A stretch of DNA of 16,084 nucleotides from Eggerthellaceae bacterium UBA3686 (GTDB lineage Bacteria > Actinomycetota > Coriobacteriia > Coriobacteriales > Eggerthellaceae). Positions 13,305 to 16,084 of this stretch are shown here, piece by piece; within the stretch, counting starts at the first letter, position 1, and each line of letters starts with the position of its first letter. The stretch lies in the NCBI GenBank assembly GCA_002371495.1, contig DFIX01000008.1:1-16084 (forward strand). Reading direction: 5' to 3'. The position numbers and the translations under genes were made by a program. The notes beneath the pieces were generated by a model. The model was not told the DNA's origin. It searched no databases and saw nothing but the letters and a program-made list of their open reading frames with translations.

Positions 13305-14750
13305 ATGCATCTTAAGATTCAACGGCGGAATGGGCGCGAGTACTTGTCGGTCGTGCAGAGCTACCGACAAGGTGCAAAGGTGAAGACGCGCACCATCGAG
13401 ACAATCGGGTACGCCGACGCATACGCCGACCGATACGAGGATCCGATTGCGCATTTTCGCGAGTACGTCGACCAGCTTAACAGAAACGCTGTTGCGCAAC
13501 GGCAGCCCATCGAGCTGTCGTTCGGGTACAGCGACGTAATCGATGCAACGGCCGCGCCGCCCGCTCGGTTGGGCGCAGCAATCGCGCTCGGATGCCTGGA
13601 TGCGCTGGGCATACGCCCGTTTTTCCATGCTCATGCAGGACAAGAGAGATTCCCGCCCTACGCCGCCCGCGTTTTCGAGATGCTTGCAACCGAGCGCATG
13701 ATGCACGCCACGAGCAAACGCGAGTCGTGGGCGACGCGTTCCGCATTCCCGCGTGACTGCGGCTTCACGTTCAGCCAGGTATACGAAGCCCTCCCGTGTT
13801 TTTCCCGCGAAAGCGCGCACATCGACGAAAAAATACTGCGCACATGGAAGAATCTTGCGGGCGAACGCGATATGAACCGCATCTTCCTCATCTGCGGAAG
13901 CTACGCATTCCCCATCGACGGCGGCTCCAGGCGAGCGAGCGTCGCGGTCGCCATCGACGAGGGCGGCATGCCCCTGGGAATCCATATGCTCGACGGCCGG
14001 CTTGAGCCTTCGAAGTTCAGGGAATCAGTCGATGAGCTCAAGGGGCGCCTGGATTCGTCGCGCGCTGTCGTAGTCGCCGGCGGCTTGCGCGACCTAGGAC
14101 CCACCATCAGCGAGCTCGCAGGAACAGGCGATGGCTTCGTACTGTACCAGCGCGATTTCGAAAGCTCACCTGACTTAGCTACTTGGGCGGAAGACGAATC
14201 TGGCTATGCATCGATCGGCTCGGGCGTGTTCATGAAAGAGCGCATTGCGCAGCGCACCCTTGTTGACGGATCACAGCTGCCCGTGAAAGAAGTTGCGCTG
14301 CGCGGAGGCGGCTATGCGACGACTTACAGCCATGCGCTTCTGGTCTCGAGCGAACTCGACCTAAGCGGCGTCACCATCGTGCAACTCTACCGCGAACTCT
14401 GGCGCCAAGCCGAGCCGTTCCAGCCGCTCGAGGCCGACTTTTCGTCGATGCCATACCCCACCTCGGCAGACGATCATATAAGAGCACACTTTATCGTCTG
14501 CTATGCCGCCTTCTTCGCTTTGAGGATGCTTCGCTGGAAAATGGGCGGTGCCTACAATGCTGCCGACACCGCCGACGCACTGCTTCGCATGGAGGGCGTT
14601 CACCTGCAACGCAACTACTACCTGTTCAACTACCGGAGCGCCGTGACGGACCGCATAGAGGAGGCAACCGGAATCGATAAAGCGCGCCGCTTGCGCACGC
14701 GCGCCGATTTACGGGCCATCCCCGGCCAAGTCAAAAAGTCGTTCGAATAG
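13305..14750 (+). CDS. IS1634-like transposase-derived protein, catalytic residues apparently lost
   Basis: This 481-residue product resembles IS1634/IS4-type transposases. The N-terminal MHLKIQRRNGREYLSVVQSY, then IETIGYADAY, DPIAHFREYVDQLN and the C-terminal DDHIRAHFIVCYAAFFALRM are family-typical. The catalytic core looks degenerate: where relatives have a DVTNYYF-type segment this protein has LICGSYAFPIDG (196-206), and the ADKG-type segment reads VVVAGGL (255-261), so both expected aspartates are missing. In the YREK-type segment E370 may be kept but the lysine is not. The frame is intact and slightly shorter than usual members. The start follows TTGGAG. The frame stays open further upstream, but that part is repeat DNA. 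It may be a decayed transposase or a reused DNA-binding protein; the family assignment is from memory of motifs. Confidence 0.7.
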   Translation: MHLKIQRRNGREYLSVVQSYRQGAKVKTRTIETIGYADAYADRYEDPIAHFREYVDQLNRNAVAQRQPIELSFGYSDVIDATAAPPARLGAAIALGCLDALGIRPFFHAHAGQERFPPYAARVFEMLATERMMHATSKRESWATRSAFPRDCGFTFSQVYEALPCFSRESAHIDEKILRTWKNLAGERDMNRIFLICGSYAFPIDGGSRRASVAVAIDEGGMPLGIHMLDGRLEPSKFRESVDELKGRLDSSRAVVVAGGLRDLGPTISELAGTGDGFVLYQRDFESSPDLATWAEDESGYASIGSGVFMKERIAQRTLVDGSQLPVKEVALRGGGYATTYSHALLVSSELDLSGVTIVQLYRELWRQAEPFQPLEADFSSMPYPTSADDHIRAHFIVCYAAFFALRMLRWKMGGAYNAADTADALLRMEGVHLQRNYYLFNYRSAVTDRIEEATGIDKARRLRTRADLRAIPGQVKKSFE

Positions 14751-14799
14751 ACTGATTGCGCAACCCATCCCACCACGTTTCTGCAATACAAAAGGAAGC

Positions 14800-14817
14800 A
14801 AAAGGGAGTATCCTCTT
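14800..14817 (+). repeat. Degenerate family B repeat after the transposase-like gene
   Basis: AAAAGGGAGTATCCTCTT matches 13169-13186 at 16 of 18 positions and in the same orientation. Together the two copies flank the transposase-like gene. Confidence 0.5.
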
Positions 14818-14872
14818 TGCTTTCTTCTTTGCTAAACTCAAATTCATGCTTTAGCTCTGGTCAGGAGGCTCC

Positions 14873-15454
14873 GTGAATTTCAACAACGTAACGTATGACA
14901 GGTCGTTTGGCACCTCGGCGCAGCTGCCCGAGTCAACGCTTCCCGAAATCGCCTTCGCAGGGCGTTCGAATGTCGGCAAATCTTCGCTTTTGAACAAGCT
15001 CGTCGGGCAGAAGAACCTCGCGCGCGTTTCACAGAAGCCCGGCAAAACCGCGACCATCAACTTCTTCGAAGCTGGCGGCGCATACCTCGTAGACTTACCT
15101 GGTTACGGTTACGCGCAGGTGTCGAAGACCGAGCGCGAACGCTGGGCCGAGCTTATCGAGGGCTACTTCAACCAAGACCGCAACTTCGCACTTGTCTGCT
15201 CGCTGATCGACGTGCGCCATCCCGCGAGCGCCCTCGACGAGAACATGGTCGGCTTCCTGCAAGAAGCAGAGCTCCCCTTCCTCATCGTGCTGACCAAGGG
15301 CGACAAGCTTTCCAAATCGAAGTGTAACCAGCAACGTGCTGCCATAAAGCGCCAGCTGCAGCTAGCCGACGACGTCCCCATGCTCATAACCTCGTCGCTC
15401 AAGGGCGAAGGCATGGACGAGCTACGCCGCACGATCAAATCCTACGTAGATTAG
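14873..15454 (+). CDS. engB: Ribosome biogenesis GTPase YihA/EngB
   Basis: This 193-residue GTPase helps assemble the large ribosomal subunit and is usually essential. The G motifs are complete: G1 GRSNVGKSS (30-38), G2 around T59 in GKTATINF, G3 DLPGYGYA (74-81), G4 TKGDK (141-145) and G5 SSLKG (174-178). Length is normal. The start is GTG at 14873, supported by AGGAGG at 14863-14868, and it begins close to the conserved domain. The gene stands alone on the plus strand, convergent with rnhA. A family A palindrome follows 20 nt after the stop and may terminate both. Confidence 0.96.
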   Translation: MNFNNVTYDRSFGTSAQLPESTLPEIAFAGRSNVGKSSLLNKLVGQKNLARVSQKPGKTATINFFEAGGAYLVDLPGYGYAQVSKTERERWAELIEGYFNQDRNFALVCSLIDVRHPASALDENMVGFLQEAELPFLIVLTKGDKLSKSKCNQQRAAIKRQLQLADDVPMLITSSLKGEGMDELRRTIKSYVD

Positions 15455-15474
15455 CCAGAGCTCAACTGAATACG

Positions 15475-15513
15475 AAAATGTGTAAAAGGGGTCTGACCCT
15501 TTTTACACATTTT
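15475..15513. repeat. Family A palindrome, copy 3 (one mismatch)
   Basis: This copy has the same 39-bp design as copy 1 but GACCCT replaces GACCCC, leaving a G-T pair that is a wobble in plus-strand RNA. It lies between convergent engB and rnhA, where a bidirectional terminator would be useful. The rnhA stop codon lies inside it. Confidence 0.88.
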
Positions 15514-15988
15514 GCGTGAAGCCCTCGTCGACGATCAGGTCGGTGCCGTCGGCGGCGGCGGTGGCAAGCGCATCGCAGCGCTCGTTCTCGTCGTGACCTG
15601 CATGGCCCTTCACCCAGTGATACGTCACCGTATGAGGCTCGACTGCGGCAAGCAGGCGTTTCCACAGATCGACGTTCTTCACGGGCTGCTTCTGGGAATT
15701 CTTCCATCCGCGGCGTAGCCAGCCGGCAATCCAATTGTCGTTGAAGGCCTTTACCACGTACTGAGAATCGGAGTAAAAGTCGACCTCGCAAGGGCCTTTA
15801 AGAGCCTCAAAACCCACGATAGCACCGAGTAGCTCCATGCGGTTGTTCGTCGTCTGCACGAACCCCTGCGACAACTCGCGCTCATGTGCCATGCCCTTGG
15901 CATCCACGTAGCGCAAGACGGTGCCGTAACCCCCTGGCCCAGGGTTTCCGCGCGACGAGCCATCCGAATATATTTCAACATGCTTCAT
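15503..15988 (-). CDS. rnhA: Ribonuclease HI
   Basis: This 161-residue enzyme cleaves the RNA strand of RNA-DNA hybrids, removing primers and R-loops. The active-site carboxylates are present: D9 in YSDGSSRGNPGPGGYG, E52 in TNNRMELLGA, D74 in YSDSQYVV and D139 in ENERCDALA. H129 in the flexible loop VKGHAGHDEN completes the type 1 enzyme. The basic WLRRGWKNSQKQPVKN segment (90-105) fits the substrate-binding handle. The start has no clear Shine-Dalgarno. The final residues QNV and the stop codon are encoded by the family A palindrome, so the C-terminus may have been reshaped by its insertion. Nothing further is recognised between the start and the window end. Confidence 0.96.
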   Translation of the reverse strand: MKHVEIYSDGSSRGNPGPGGYGTVLRYVDAKGMAHERELSQGFVQTTNNRMELLGAIVGFEALKGPCEVDFYSDSQYVVKAFNDNWIAGWLRRGWKNSQKQPVKNVDLWKRLLAAVEPHTVTYHWVKGHAGHDENERCDALATAAADGTDLIVDEGFTQNV

Positions 15989-16084
15989 AAAGATGTGATA
16001 CCTGAGCTTTCGATATTACAAGGGCGAAAACGCGCATGCGCTCTGCAACACCCGCCAATTATCAACCTATGGGTATTTCGAGTC

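Overview
The window is a high-GC, densely packed bacterial chromosome segment. It encodes tungsten uptake, a tungsten-type aldehyde oxidoreductase with an NAD-linked iron-sulfur electron module, and several ordinary housekeeping genes. The gene mix and codon style suggest an anaerobic gut actinobacterium of the Coriobacteriia (Eggerthellaceae-like). This is an inference from recollection of such genomes; there is no rRNA or other marker here to prove it.

Region 1 (about 1-2995, minus strand) is a tungstate ABC transporter: lipoprotein TupA, permease TupB and ATPase TupC. A 13-bp hairpin lies between tupA and tupB, and a REP-like palindrome follows tupC. Region 2 (3035-4262) holds a Fic-fold protein with a winged-helix tail whose catalytic histidine is replaced by arginine. 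It is divergent from the oxidoreductase operon. The shared intergenic region carries four copies of an AGGCAGA motif, two of them in a perfect 12-bp inverted repeat.

Region 3 (4263-11262, plus strand) is the core of the window. In order it encodes a four-cluster ferredoxin subunit, a 603-residue aldehyde:ferredoxin oxidoreductase (AOR) catalytic subunit, a MoaD-like sulfur carrier ending in GG, NuoE-, NuoF- and NuoG-like subunits, a ThiF/MoeB-like adenylyltransferase, and a small unrecognised protein that also ends in GG. The combination fits the electron-bifurcating tungsten oxidoreductases (Wor/Bfu type) known from gut anaerobes. The likely scheme is tungstate import by TupABC, dithiolene cofactor sulfuration by MoaD plus the E1-like enzyme, then aldehyde oxidation with electrons passed to NAD and possibly ferredoxin.

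Region 4 (11284-13063, minus strand) is a PanF-like sodium/solute symporter with its YhdT-like small partner. Region 5 (13167-14817) is an IS1634-like transposase-derived gene that appears to have lost its catalytic aspartates, flanked by short palindromic repeats. Region 6 (14873-15988) has the GTPase gene engB and, convergent with it, rnhA.

Two families of short palindromes punctuate the window. Family A (core GGGGTCTGACCCC) has three copies, each at the 3' end of a plus-strand gene, with compensatory base changes. Family B (core GGGAGTCTCCCC) occurs beside tupC and on both flanks of the transposase-like gene, twice accompanied by a third motif, GCGAAWGCGCAGGTAGG (family C).
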